39,207 nucleotides of DNA, taken from contig CAZEPV010000020.1 of assembly GCA_964514235.1 (NCBI GenBank), forward strand, positions 1 through 39,207, written 5' to 3'. The DNA is from JAAYRQ01 sp035647235. GTDB lineage: Bacteria; Bacillota; Syntrophomonadia; Syntrophomonadales; Syntrophomonadaceae. The notes beneath the pieces are model-generated. The model did not search any database. It saw nothing but the letters and a program-made list of their open reading frames with translations, and was not told the origin of the DNA. The translations under genes and the position numbers were made by a program. Position 1 is the first letter of the stretch; every line of letters begins with the position of its first letter. Of this stretch, positions 6,642 through 14,866 are shown in pieces.

Positions 6642-8543
6642 TTATTTTAAAAAGACATGGGGATATGTTTCATATATGTATTCAATCGGGATAATTTCTA
6701 TACCTTCAATATCTAAAGGTATATCATATTTGTTATTCTGGGGGATTAGAATTTTTTTAATACCTGCCTGTCTAGCCCCATATATTTTTTCATATAGAGC
6801 ACCTACTGGCTTGATTCTTCCCTGGATAGATAGTTCCCCAGTAATTGCTATATCTTGGCGTATGGGTTTATCCCTTATAGCACTTAATAAGGCCAAATAA
6901 ATTGCAGCACCTGCCGAGGGCCCATCAACTTTTCCCCCCCCGATTATATTAATATGCAGATCATACTTGTTAATGTTTAGACCTGTTTCTTTGCGCAAGA
7001 CAGATGCAGCATTGAATACAGAATCTTTGGCCATTGAGCCAGCAGTATCATTAAATCTTATCTTGCCTTCATCTTTTAATTCGGCTTTAAAAGCTATACT
7101 TTCTATTTCAATCAAGCTACCCTTGTATTCCCTAGCCCCTATACCAAATATTTTACCTGTTTCCGAGGTGGAAGAGGCCCTGCTAATAACATGGGGGCTA
7201 ATGCGGCTATTTCTTATGGCTTCCCGAACATGGCCTGGCTTAACTATAACCTTTTTATTATCCGATTCACTTTCATTCAGGGCTAAGGCATAAGCGTCCA
7301 CTAATACCTTATTAGCCGTCCTGCCATCAATAGCATAAGAGCTAATAATCTCCCCTATTTCTGCATCAATGCTTATGTCAAGCTTTTTGGCCGATATCTT
7401 AACTATATCCTTAATATTTTCTACCGTTAAAGGCTCAAAGAATATTTCCATACACCTTGATCTAAATGCAGGATTAATATCAGCCCTACTACGGGTGGTA
7501 GCCCCGATTAGGATAAAATCCGCTGGTACCCCTTCATCGAATATCTTTTTTATGTATTTAGGTACTTGTTGGTCATGGGGGTCATAGTAGGAAGAATCAA
7601 AATATACCCGTTTGTCCTCTAGGACCTTTAGGAGCTTGTTTTGCAAAATTAGATCCATTTCCCCGATTTCATCTATAAATAGTATGCCCCCGTGAGCTTC
7701 TGACACTAACCCCAACTTGGGTTCGGGGATACCGTCTTCAGCTAACTCCTTTTTGGCCCCTTGATAAATGGGGTCATGTACCGAACCTAGCAGGGGATTA
7801 GTCGACTCCCTAATATCCCAACGTAAAGTAGAGCCATCTACCTCGATAAAAGGGGCTTCCTTGGAAAAAGGATTTTGTTGGCCACCTTTAACTATTTCTA
7901 AGGCTAACCTAGCACAAGTGGTCTTACCCACACCTGGGGGGCCATACAGTAGGATATGTTGGGGAAAGGGAGTATTTAACTTGGAAATTAGAGATTTTAT
8001 GGCCTTTTCTTGCCCTATAATTTCAGCTAAAGTAGCTGGCCTTAACAATTCCAAAGCTGAGGTGTTAAGACCGTTCATCTCCATTTTTTCTAGTTGCCCA
8101 TACTTTTTAAGTGTCTGGGCATTTTCTGGATTACTAGCTTTTTCTTTTAAGACTTCTAGCTTGATTTCTTCTACATAATCATCATATTTGGCATTTATTT
8201 TTTCCTGAATACGGTGGGCCAGCTCTTTTTCAACTTCCCTTTTAGCAATTTTTTCTGTGATTACTTCTTCCAGCTCTTTTATGGTTTTTAAAATATCCCC
8301 ATTAAGTTTTTCTGGAATCGTTCTGCCTTGTAATATTTTTTGTAAAGCTAGGATTCTATTTTCTAAGTCAGTTGAACCCATTAAATCTAAGACTTCTAGT
8401 TTGCTTGCTATAAGGATAAATTCCTGAGTACCATAGAACTTTTCTAACTTCTTGTACAAGGAATCCACCCGCCACAGTTTTTGCATATCTTTGTCTTCAA
8501 TATTTTGCGATTTTAGTCTCCATTGCTTCACTAAATACTGCAC
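6642..8543 (-). CDS. lonC: LonC-type ATP-dependent protease (sporulation-associated Lon family)
   Basis: 633 residues from the GTG at 8543. A frame opens at a TTG at 8573, but ACTAGGAGG is 6 nt before the GTG and the longer start would overlap rplI. The N-terminal 170 residues are helical and charged. The AAA+ module follows: Walker A GPPGVGKT at 201-208, Walker B ILFIDE ending near 292, and sensor/arginine region RSRADINPAFRSR. The C-terminal Lon protease domain has the catalytic serine in DGPSAGAA (S543) and lysine in GALYEKIYGA (K586), an intact Ser-Lys dyad. It lacks the long LonA substrate-binding N-domain. This architecture matches the LonC subfamily, restricted to a subset of endospore formers, so a sporulation role is likely by family. 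It lies 16 nt after rplI. Confidence 0.88.
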   Translation of the reverse strand: MQYLVKQWRLKSQNIEDKDMQKLWRVDSLYKKLEKFYGTQEFILIASKLEVLDLMGSTDLENRILALQKILQGRTIPEKLNGDILKTIKELEEVITEKIAKREVEKELAHRIQEKINAKYDDYVEEIKLEVLKEKASNPENAQTLKKYGQLEKMEMNGLNTSALELLRPATLAEIIGQEKAIKSLISKLNTPFPQHILLYGPPGVGKTTCARLALEIVKGGQQNPFSKEAPFIEVDGSTLRWDIRESTNPLLGSVHDPIYQGAKKELAEDGIPEPKLGLVSEAHGGILFIDEIGEMDLILQNKLLKVLEDKRVYFDSSYYDPHDQQVPKYIKKIFDEGVPADFILIGATTRSRADINPAFRSRCMEIFFEPLTVENIKDIVKISAKKLDISIDAEIGEIISSYAIDGRTANKVLVDAYALALNESESDNKKVIVKPGHVREAIRNSRISPHVISRASSTSETGKIFGIGAREYKGSLIEIESIAFKAELKDEGKIRFNDTAGSMAKDSVFNAASVLRKETGLNINKYDLHINIIGGGKVDGPSAGAAIYLALLSAIRDKPIRQDIAITGELSIQGRIKPVGALYEKIYGARQAGIKKILIPQNNKYDIPLDIEGIEIIPIEYIYETYPHVFLK

Positions 8544-8559
8544 AATTAACCTCCTAGTA

Positions 8560-9006
8560 TTATTCTGATGCAACTAAGACCTTGATTTCAGCTGGGATGG
8601 AGGGATAAATTTTGATAGTTACAGTATGTTGGCCTACATTTTTTATAGGCTCTTTCAGTTCAATTTTTTTCCTATCGATTTTTACTTTTAACTGTTTTTC
8701 CAGATTTTCAGCAATCTCCTTAGCAGTTACTGCACCGAAGAGCCTATCCCCTGTGCCCGCTTTTGCCTTAATCTCTATTTGTTTACCATCAATTTTAGCC
8801 TTAATTTCTTCAGCTTGTTTTTTTTCTCTTTCCTTCTGATTTTGGATACGCTTTTTTCTTTCTTTGTTTTCTTGTAAGGCTGCCTTAGTCGCTTCAGCAA
8901 CTAGAGCCTTAGGAATTAGGTAATTACGAGCATATCCATCAGCAACTTCTTTAACCTCTCCCTCTTTACCAAGGTTTTTTACATCTTGCAATAATATTAC
9001 TTTCAT
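8560..9006 (-). CDS. rplI: 50S ribosomal protein L9
   Basis: 148 residues, standard length. The N-terminal RNA-binding domain starts MKVILLQDVKNLGKEGEV and contains DGYARNYLIPK. A long lysine-rich connecting helix (about 45-80) joins it to the C-terminal domain. L9 binds domain V of 23S rRNA near the L1 stalk. Ribosome binding site AGGAGG precedes the ATG. It follows yybS and precedes lonC, the same rplI/yybS linkage seen in Bacillus. Confidence 0.97.
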   Translation of the reverse strand: MKVILLQDVKNLGKEGEVKEVADGYARNYLIPKALVAEATKAALQENKERKKRIQNQKEREKKQAEEIKAKIDGKQIEIKAKAGTGDRLFGAVTAKEIAENLEKQLKVKIDRKKIELKEPIKNVGQHTVTIKIYPSIPAEIKVLVASE

Positions 9007-9018
9007 TTGTATGTCCTC

Positions 9019-9969
9019 CTATTTCTCTATTCGCAATTTACGATAGTCTATCAAAGCATCAAACAAGCCAATAATACTTAGGAAAATAACTGCTGAAAGC
9101 GGAAATACCACACATAAAATTACTATGATAAGGATTAACCATTTGCGCTTTTGCAGTTTTCTTTGTCTGAACTTGAAAGTTATGGCGGATAAGCCATAAT
9201 ACATAGTAATTGGCACTAATATCAATAAAATGTTGGAGCCTGCAAAATAGATTAAGGACATATTCTCTCGACCTACTAACCATAGGATAAGCCCAGCTAT
9301 CGCTAACCAAGCTAACTGCCAAGGCATTATTTCCTGGGAATATGGTCTTTTCTTTAGACGTAGAATACTTCGTTTCAGGCTCACCCATACTGCTATTAGG
9401 AGCATGAAAAATACTACCAAAATAGCCTGTAAGTAGTAAAAGGCAGGTAGGTGCTTAGCTATTTTACTTGCTAAGCCATTCATCTTCTCCTCAAGTTCTG
9501 CTTTTACTATACCCCGTTTTTCATAAAAATCTAAAATGCCTAATTCTTCATAATGATCTATGCTTTCTGCCATATAAGTTTGCAACTGTTCTTCAAAAAG
9601 ATTAATCCCTATATTACCTGTAGTAAGATAAATAACCCCTAAGAAAATCGATACTCCCATAACCGCTGAGATAATCCCCCATTTTTGCAATTCATAATAT
9701 CCTTTGTTTCTGAAAACAAGCAGACTCATTACTATGGCGGCAATACCAAAAAAGAAAAGGTAGAAAAACAGGTTACTTGCCCCAGCCAAAAAATATAAAA
9801 CTCCTAAGTTTATAATTAATAAGAAGATTAAGTCCTTTTTAACTAGATATAAGGCACTAATAATTAGGGTAGCACCCCATAAGGCTGCAAATATTAAAGT
9901 AAGGCCAGGTAGGTTGGCTAGGAAAAAACAAGATATCAAAGAAATAAATACAAATAATACAAGTAACAA
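9019..9969 (-). CDS. yybS: YybS-like DUF2232 membrane protein
   Basis: Polytopic membrane protein of about 316 residues with some eight hydrophobic segments and a longer soluble stretch near 125-180. The family is conserved next to rplI in Firmicutes; its function is not established (an ECF-transporter-like fold has been suggested for related families). The frame is open from a TTG at 9993, but that codon lies inside the upstream gene. AGAGGTG sits 5 nt before the TTG at 9969, just after the upstream stop (9974), so I prefer this start. It is translationally close to both the MazG-like gene and rplI. Confidence 0.78.
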   Translation of the reverse strand: MLLVLFVFISLISCFFLANLPGLTLIFAALWGATLIISALYLVKKDLIFLLIINLGVLYFLAGASNLFFYLFFFGIAAIVMSLLVFRNKGYYELQKWGIISAVMGVSIFLGVIYLTTGNIGINLFEEQLQTYMAESIDHYEELGILDFYEKRGIVKAELEEKMNGLASKIAKHLPAFYYLQAILVVFFMLLIAVWVSLKRSILRLKKRPYSQEIMPWQLAWLAIAGLILWLVGRENMSLIYFAGSNILLILVPITMYYGLSAITFKFRQRKLQKRKWLILIIVILCVVFPLSAVIFLSIIGLFDALIDYRKLRIEK

Positions 9970-9973
9970 CTTA

Positions 9974-10294
9974 TCACCTCTTGCTGCTTTCAAAATACCT
10001 TAATAAATTGGTCAAATCACCATACCACTCTTCTAATTCATGTTCTTCATTTATTTGTTTATTAAGCTTGTTTTTAATTTTAGTATCGATAGCTTCAAAG
10101 CTTAATCCTAACCTCTTGCCCAAGACATAGGTAATCATAATAATCGAAGCTAGTATATCGCCAACCGTCTCGGTGCTAGCTCTTAATAGGGATTTAAATA
10201 ATAAGGCGACTCCATCTAATAATTCAGCTTTTAACCATTCGATAGTTCGTAGGTTCTTGGCAATATCTATTTCCTTGGACTTGCCTATTTGCAT
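9974..10294 (-). CDS. MazG-like family protein
   Basis: 106 residues, all-alpha, resembling the small MazG-like family seen near rpsR and rplI in Clostridia. The segment AKNLRTIEWLKAELLDGVAL and the downstream hydrophobic helix fit that family. The EExxE metal-binding motif of true MazG NTP pyrophosphatases is not obvious, so catalysis is uncertain. GGGGGGTG precedes the ATG. The stop codon is 4 nt before the probable yybS start, indicating translational coupling. An rpsR terminator lies upstream, so expression may depend on read-through. Confidence 0.7.
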   Translation of the reverse strand: MQIGKSKEIDIAKNLRTIEWLKAELLDGVALLFKSLLRASTETVGDILASIIMITYVLGKRLGLSFEAIDTKIKNKLNKQINEEHELEEWYGDLTNLLRYFESSKR

Positions 10295-10359
10295 CTATCG
10301 CACCCCCCTATTTTATTTTCTCCATACCCCTTCCATTTACCTGCCCTTAAAAGTAAATA

Positions 10360-10380
10360 AGCCCCCATTGTATGAGGGCT
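10360..10380 (-). terminator. Rho-independent terminator after rpsR
   Basis: Nine-base-pair stem AGCCCTCAT/ATGGGGGCT (one G-U pair), loop ACA, then TATTTACTTTTA on minus. It ends the rpsF-ssb-rpsR operon. Confidence 0.82.
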
Positions 10381-10391
10381 TTGAAGTTAAA

Positions 10392-10616
10392 CTATTCAGA
10401 TGTATAGGGTAAAAGTGCCATAAATCTAGCCCTTTTAATTGCACCAGTCATTTCCCTTTGATGTAGGGCACAATTGCCTGTAATTCGGCGAGGTAGAATT
10501 TTTCCTCTTTCAGTTATATATCTTCTAAGTTTAGGAATATCTTTGTAATCTATATAATCAACCTTATCTGCGCAGAAATTACATTGGCGTCTTTTTTTAC
10601 GTCTATCCCTTTTCAA
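10392..10616 (-). CDS. rpsR: 30S ribosomal protein S18
   Basis: 74 residues, starting MKRDRRKKRRQCNFC. A CxxC motif near the N-terminus suggests the zinc-binding form. The RNA-binding core is KLRRYITERGKILPRR. S18 pairs with S6 on the central domain of 16S rRNA. The start is a TTG with AGGAG 9 nt upstream. Third gene of rpsF-ssb-rpsR, 16 nt after ssb. Confidence 0.96.
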   Translation of the reverse strand: MKRDRRKKRRQCNFCADKVDYIDYKDIPKLRRYITERGKILPRRITGNCALHQREMTGAIKRARFMALLPYTSE

Positions 10617-10632
10617 GCTTTGTCACTCCTCA

Positions 10633-11079
10633 CTAAAATGGTATTTCATCTTTACCATCTTTATCAACTATATCAATGTCTTCGAGACTAACTTCTCGTC
10701 CTAAATCATTCCAATCATCTTGGGGACTGTCAGGGCCGCGGTAATTTACGGGTGAACTTGTTCTACCCTCTGGTGCCCTATCCAAAAATCTTACATCATC
10801 AGCTACTACTTCTGTTGCCCTACGTCTTTGCCCATCTTGGCCTTCATAAGACCGAATTTGCAAACGTCCCTCTACTGCAACTAATCTGCCTTTTCCTAAG
10901 TAATTAGCACAATTTTCAGCTAGACCCCGCCAAACCACAATATCAATGAAGTCAGCTTCATCTTTATTAAATTTACGCTGAACTGCCAGGGTAAATTGAC
11001 CTACAGCTGTACCATTAGTAGTATATCTTAGCTCTGGATCCCTAGTAAGTCTGCCAATTAAAATAACACTATTTAACAA
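10633..11079 (-). CDS. ssb: Single-stranded DNA-binding protein
   Basis: 148 residues. The OB fold (about 1-105) starts MLNSVILIGRLTRDPELRYT and includes the RKF and DFIDIVVW segments typical of SSB. A short acidic, low-complexity tail ends in DEIPF, the partner-binding tip that recruits replication and repair proteins. The start is a TTG with GGGGGAG upstream. It sits between rpsF and rpsR, the universal Firmicute arrangement that couples SSB supply to ribosome synthesis. Confidence 0.97.
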   Translation of the reverse strand: MLNSVILIGRLTRDPELRYTTNGTAVGQFTLAVQRKFNKDEADFIDIVVWRGLAENCANYLGKGRLVAVEGRLQIRSYEGQDGQRRRATEVVADDVRFLDRAPEGRTSSPVNYRGPDSPQDDWNDLGREVSLEDIDIVDKDGKDEIPF

Positions 11080-11105
11080 TACTTTCTCCCCCTTTACTAA
11101 GATGA

Positions 11106-11399
11106 CTACTTTTCATCTTGACGAATAATTATATGACGCAAAAATCTATCAGATAGCCTGATGACCCGATCTAATTCCTGGGCAACATCTGCTTGTCCTT
11201 TAAAATACCACAAACAGTATAGGCCTTCCGTATAGTTCTCAATAGTATAGGCCAGGCGTTTTTTGCCCCAACCATCAGCCTCATTGGTAAATTCCCCACC
11301 AAAGTCGGCTATAATCTGTTTAAGCCTTTCTTTCGTTTCTTCAACCATTTCTTCGGATAAATCAGGTTTTAATATGAACATCAATTCATATGTGCGCAT
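11106..11399 (-). CDS. rpsF: 30S ribosomal protein S6
   Basis: 97 residues, ferredoxin-like fold; begins MRTYELMFILKPDL and contains WGKKRLAYTIENYTEGLYC, both S6 signatures. S6 binds the 16S central domain with S18. GGAGGAGGTG is located 5 nt upstream of the ATG. First gene of the operon, with a consensus promoter and a structured leader upstream. Confidence 0.97.
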   Translation of the reverse strand: MRTYELMFILKPDLSEEMVEETKERLKQIIADFGGEFTNEADGWGKKRLAYTIENYTEGLYCLWYFKGQADVAQELDRVIRLSDRFLRHIIIRQDEK

Positions 11400-11414
11400 C
11401 GTTACACCTCCTCC

Positions 11415-11475
11415 CTATGGACTATACCTACAAATAGGCATGGCCCCGATTTGCTCGGGGCAGGGACTTCCATAG
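11415..11475 (-). promoter_or_regulatory. Structured 5' leader of rpsF-ssb-rpsR (three-way junction, candidate S6:S18 autoregulatory RNA)
   Basis: On minus the leader can fold into a closing stem CTATGGA/TCCATAG enclosing two perfect or near-perfect 7-bp hairpins (GCCCCGA/TCGGGGC and ATGCCTA/TAGGTAT). The structure starts at the predicted transcription start and ends one base before GGAGGAGG. S6:S18 complexes are known to bind leaders of this operon in other bacteria; I cannot confirm that this matches the described motif. Confidence 0.6.
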
Positions 11476-11505
11476 ATTATAACAAATAGGTTAGTAGATT
11501 GGCAA
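11476..11505 (-). promoter_or_regulatory. SigmaA promoter of the rpsF operon
   Basis: TTGCCA (11505-11500), 18-bp spacer, TATAAT (11481-11476). Transcription should start near 11469, at the first base of the leader's closing stem. Confidence 0.83.
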
Positions 11506-11538
11506 GTAATGATTTTATTTATTAATACCTCATTGGTA

Positions 11539-11754
11539 TCATAATTTTCCCCGAATCAAAAGACTAGTAAGCTCAGATACTGGTTTTTCTATAATATATG
11601 TTTCGTTAAATAAAGCCTTTAATATTGCAATCGGTTCATTTGCATTACCATTTTTAAAGCCGATAATACAAAAATGCCTTTTTTCCTCTACAGATTTGAC
11701 CTTAACTAAATCCCCTTTAGAAAAAAATGTTTTAGGAACAAGCTCAAACCTCAT
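11539..11754 (-). CDS. Small protein of unknown function
   Basis: 71 residues from the ATG at 11754 (an in-frame ATG at 11763 abuts the GGGGGG ribosome binding site and is less likely). It is basic, has no membrane segment or cysteine cluster, and contains SKGDLVKVKSVEEKRHF, which suggests a small beta-barrel-like fold. I do not recognise a family. It lies between DUF951 and the rpsF promoter on the same strand, with about 70 nt of gap to DUF951. Confidence 0.6.
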   Translation of the reverse strand: MRFELVPKTFFSKGDLVKVKSVEEKRHFCIIGFKNGNANEPIAILKALFNETYIIEKPVSELTSLLIRGKL

Positions 11755-11823
11755 TCTACTCATTCCCCCCTATTATAGAGCTTCATACCATATTATATGT
11801 AGTAAAGGGGGGAATAGTTAGTT

Positions 11824-12009
11824 TCATTCCAGCACCTTAATTAGGCGCTTTTCAAAATCTGATCTAGCCAACATAACTATTCGATTACAACCCTGGCATT
11901 TTATTTTAATATCTACCCCTACCCTTACAATTTCCCAACTGTTGGTGCCACAAGGATGGGCTTTTTTCATTTTTACAATATTCCCTAAAGTATAATTCTT
12001 TCTAGCCAT
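11824..12009 (-). CDS. yyzM: DUF951 family protein (YyzM-like)
   Basis: 61 residues. Begins MARKNYTLGNIVKMKKAHPCG and contains the CxxC pair in KCQGCNRIVML; the HPCG and CQGC cysteines plausibly bind zinc. DUF951 proteins are conserved near rpsF and parB in Firmicutes; function unknown. AGGGGAG precedes the ATG. Confidence 0.85.
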   Translation of the reverse strand: MARKNYTLGNIVKMKKAHPCGTNSWEIVRVGVDIKIKCQGCNRIVMLARSDFEKRLIKVLE

Positions 12010-12090
12010 CTTAATCTCCCCTAAAGATTATAAGTCTGACCACTACCCTAAGCATTTGGGTAGGGCATATTTAGCCCCTTTGCCTCGGCT

Positions 12091-13476
12091 TTATATAAGA
12101 AATGATTGCATAAAGGCCAAGTAGGCACGATAGGCCATGTAATTATCGACTTTGCTGGTTACCTCAAAAGGTGAATGCATACTAAGCACAGCTACCCCTA
12201 AGTCAACTACCTCCATACCATACCAGGACATGTATTGAGCCACAGTCCCGCCTCCCCCGATATCAACCTTGCCCAATTCCCCAACTTGCCAGATTACTTC
12301 ATGTTCTGCAAATAAAGAACGAATTTTAGCTAAAAATTCAGGGTTAGCATCATTCGAACCTGATTTTCCTCGAGAACCCGTATATTTGGTTAAAACAACG
12401 CCTCTAGACATATAACTACAATTTAGCTTATCAAATACTTCTGGATAATTAGGGTCTACTGCTGCATTCACATCTGCCGATAAAGCACAGGAATTAGCCA
12501 AACATTTGCGGACTTTAAAATAATCCTTTTCCCCCATTTTTGAATATAATTCAGCAATTAGATTTTCTATTAATAATGATTGTAAACCCGTATTACCAGT
12601 ACTACCTATTTCTTCCTTGTCTACAAATAGGCAGATGGCTGTATGTTCTGGCTTATCGACCTCCAATGCGGCCCGCAAGGATGTATAAGCACAAACCCTA
12701 TCATCTTGTCCATATCCACCTATCATACTCCGATCAAAGCCTACTTCCTTAGCCTTAAAAGCTGGAACCAATTGTAATTCCGCGCTGGCAAAGTCCTCTA
12801 TTTCAATATTATATTTTTCCTTGAGGATTTTCATTATGTTTTCTTTAACTGGGTTATTATTCACATCTTTGAGTGGGTAGTTGCCGATTAAGACATTTAG
12901 GTCTTCCCCCTTTATAGCCTCGCTTACTTTCTTTTCCATCTGGTCTTTGGCCAAGTGGGGCAATAAATCGGAAATAGTTAGAACAAAGTCATCCTCATTT
13001 TCGCCTATTCTGATATTTATTCTTTCCCCATCTTTTTTAAAGACTACTCCATGCAATGCTAAAGGAATAGTAACCCATTGATATTTTTTAATTCCCCCAT
13101 AATAATGGGTCTTAAACAAGGCTTGCCCATCAGCTTCGTATAATGGTTCTGCTTTTAAATCTATGCGAGGGGAATCAATATGTGAAGCAACTATATTAAC
13201 TCCTTCCTCTAGTGCCTTCCCACCCAGGACAATCAAAGCACATATTTTATCCTTTAATTTATATATTAAACGCTGTCCAGTTTCTAGGGTATCTACTTCC
13301 TCCAAGTCAACGAAACCTTGGTTAGTGGCAGTCTCAACTATGTAACTAACCGCCTCTCTTTCTGTTTTGGCCAAATCCAAAAAATTAATATATTCTTGGT
13401 TAATTTCCCTAATCCGTTCTATTTGCATCTCATCTAGCTTATCCCAGGCATCCTTAACCTCATTTATTTTATCCAT
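12091..13476 (-). CDS. apeA: M18 family aminopeptidase
   Basis: 461 residues, the usual M18 length. Two-zinc aminopeptidase that removes N-terminal residues, often acidic, from peptides in the cytoplasm. Metal and catalytic segments are visible: VASHIDSPR (first His and catalytic Asp), GYGQDDRVCAYTSL, FVDKEEIGSTGNTG (catalytic Glu pair) and the C-terminal SMHSPFE containing the last zinc-binding His. AAGGAGG precedes the ATG. It stands alone between cvpA and DUF951 on the same strand. An 81-nt intergenic stretch downstream holds a weak CTACCC/GGGTAG inverted repeat without a T-run. Substrate preference cannot be read from the sequence. Confidence 0.93.
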   Translation of the reverse strand: MDKINEVKDAWDKLDEMQIERIREINQEYINFLDLAKTEREAVSYIVETATNQGFVDLEEVDTLETGQRLIYKLKDKICALIVLGGKALEEGVNIVASHIDSPRIDLKAEPLYEADGQALFKTHYYGGIKKYQWVTIPLALHGVVFKKDGERINIRIGENEDDFVLTISDLLPHLAKDQMEKKVSEAIKGEDLNVLIGNYPLKDVNNNPVKENIMKILKEKYNIEIEDFASAELQLVPAFKAKEVGFDRSMIGGYGQDDRVCAYTSLRAALEVDKPEHTAICLFVDKEEIGSTGNTGLQSLLIENLIAELYSKMGEKDYFKVRKCLANSCALSADVNAAVDPNYPEVFDKLNCSYMSRGVVLTKYTGSRGKSGSNDANPEFLAKIRSLFAEHEVIWQVGELGKVDIGGGGTVAQYMSWYGMEVVDLGVAVLSMHSPFEVTSKVDNYMAYRAYLAFMQSFLI

Positions 13477-13542
13477 TAAAAAACCTCCTTAAAATTATTC
13501 CAGATATTATCTTTATAATAACCTACAATTAAACTAGCTATA

Positions 13543-14163
13543 CTAAGTGAAAGTAGACTTGATTAAAAATAACAAAAGATTAGTTATTACTGAATTTTTT
13601 ATTAACCCGTACATTATTATGGCATATTTTAGCCCTATACGACTTAACAAATCTAGGACTGGTGTGCCTAAGCTTATAATAAGTAAGAAAATAATAAAGT
13701 TTTTTAGGGTTACAAATATTAGGCCCAAGCCCCGATCAAACCATGCTAAGATGCCCCAGGAAGAAATCTTAGCTAAAAAACCAAATATTACTTTTAGGAA
13801 AATCATGCTTAGCCCGAAAACGCTTAGGAAACTGATTATAACCTGTATAAGATAAATTAGTTTATCCCTAAAATCAGAAAAATACGATTCTAGGGGGAAA
13901 ATAAAGGTTAATATATTGGGCCCTTCAATAATGTATGGTGTATCCCATTTTTGGTATATAATATTAGTCAAATAGTCACCTATATTAAAATAGTAATTAA
14001 GGTAATAAAAGGATTTGTCCAAGAGAAGGATACCTAATATTATGGCAAGTACGATACTAGTTAAGTCTGTTATCGCCCTAATAAATCCTTGTTTTAATCC
14101 ATTTATTATACTCACAATTAGTATTATAATAATGAGGTAATCAAGTAGATTAAATTCAAGCAT
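13543..14163 (-). CDS. CvpA family integral membrane protein
   Basis: 206 residues with four or five hydrophobic segments. The N-terminus (about 5-50) matches the CvpA pattern, with the conserved NGLKQGFIRA turn between the first two helices. CvpA relatives are linked to colicin V production in enterics and to envelope homeostasis elsewhere; the role in Clostridia is unknown. Only a weak ribosome binding site precedes the ATG. The gene is divergent from the TVP38 gene, with about 70 nt between the two starts. Confidence 0.8.
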   Translation of the reverse strand: MLEFNLLDYLIIIILIVSIINGLKQGFIRAITDLTSIVLAIILGILLLDKSFYYLNYYFNIGDYLTNIIYQKWDTPYIIEGPNILTFIFPLESYFSDFRDKLIYLIQVIISFLSVFGLSMIFLKVIFGFLAKISSWGILAWFDRGLGLIFVTLKNFIIFLLIISLGTPVLDLLSRIGLKYAIIMYGLIKNSVITNLLLFLIKSTFT

Positions 14164-14235
14164 AATGTGATTATGTCCCTTTTTCCTGATTATAACATAG
14201 TTTTTTTCCTAGCTTTATTAAAAGAAGGAGTTTTT

Positions 14236-14826
14236 ATGGAGTTTATACAGAGTTTCAGTAATATTTCCACAGTAACTTCCTACATAAAGGATTTCGGTGT
14301 TTTAGCCCCGATAATTGCTTTTCTACTTTTTGTTATACAAGCAGCGCTACCTGTCTTTCCTTATATAATTTTAGCATCGGTAGGTGGCATGCTATTCGGC
14401 TTTAAATTGGGATTTTTTTTGGCTTGGTTTGGTGCCTTGGCTGGTGCCAGTCTAGCTTATTGGCTATGTAGATTTTCATTTTCAGGCCCTATGATAATTT
14501 TTATTGAAAAAAGGTTTAATTATGATCTTACGAAAATAAATGGTGAATTAGCTTTTTGGACTATAGTTTTGGCTAGGATAATTCCCATTGTACCGACACC
14601 TTTAATCAATATAGTAGCCGCCTTAAGCAGAGTCCGATTTAGCACTTTCTTTTTTTCCTCAGCTATCGGGAAGATACCAACTGCAGTTTTATATACTGGA
14701 TTGGGTATATTTTTATTCAATTCTTCGGATATAAAATTAACCCTTTTCATTATTTCCATAATTTTAATTCTCGCCATACTAGGACGGTATATGGCTAAAA
14801 AGAATATCCACTTAATAGGTCGATAG
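14236..14826 (+). CDS. TVP38/TMEM64 (DedA/VTT superfamily) membrane protein
   Basis: 196 residues from the ATG at 14236, chosen because AGAAGGAG lies 5 nt upstream; an earlier in-frame ATG at 14167 has no such site. It has five or six membrane segments. The VTT-domain core is present: a re-entrant-like GGMLFGFKLGFFLAWFGALA segment and a conserved ARIIPIVPTPLIN. Family members act in membrane lipid or undecaprenyl-phosphate traffic, or as lipid scramblases (established for some relatives). The gene stands alone and converges with the hairpin at 14835. Confidence 0.85.
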   Translation: MEFIQSFSNISTVTSYIKDFGVLAPIIAFLLFVIQAALPVFPYIILASVGGMLFGFKLGFFLAWFGALAGASLAYWLCRFSFSGPMIIFIEKRFNYDLTKINGELAFWTIVLARIIPIVPTPLINIVAALSRVRFSTFFFSSAIGKIPTAVLYTGLGIFLFNSSDIKLTLFIISIILILAILGRYMAKKNIHLIGR

Positions 14827-14834
14827 AAACAAAA

Positions 14835-14866
14835 AATCAGATTATTTCCCAGGAAATAATCTGATT
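14835..14866 (-). terminator. 15-bp perfect inverted repeat with T-run on minus
   Basis: AATCAGATTATTTCC and its exact complement separated by two bases. On minus it is followed by six T, so it looks like a terminator for a minus-strand gene. The last eight codons and stop of the small minus-strand frame lie within it. On plus it could only weakly end the TVP38 transcript. Confidence 0.65.

Noticed and set aside
7768..8178. 136-codon plus-strand frame inside lonC
   Set aside because: Antisense shadow overlapping the AAA+ domain, without a ribosome binding site or recognisable motif.
12043..12063. CTACCC/GGGTAG inverted repeat between DUF951 and the M18 gene, considered as a terminator
   Set aside because: Stem of only six pairs with no T-run on either side.
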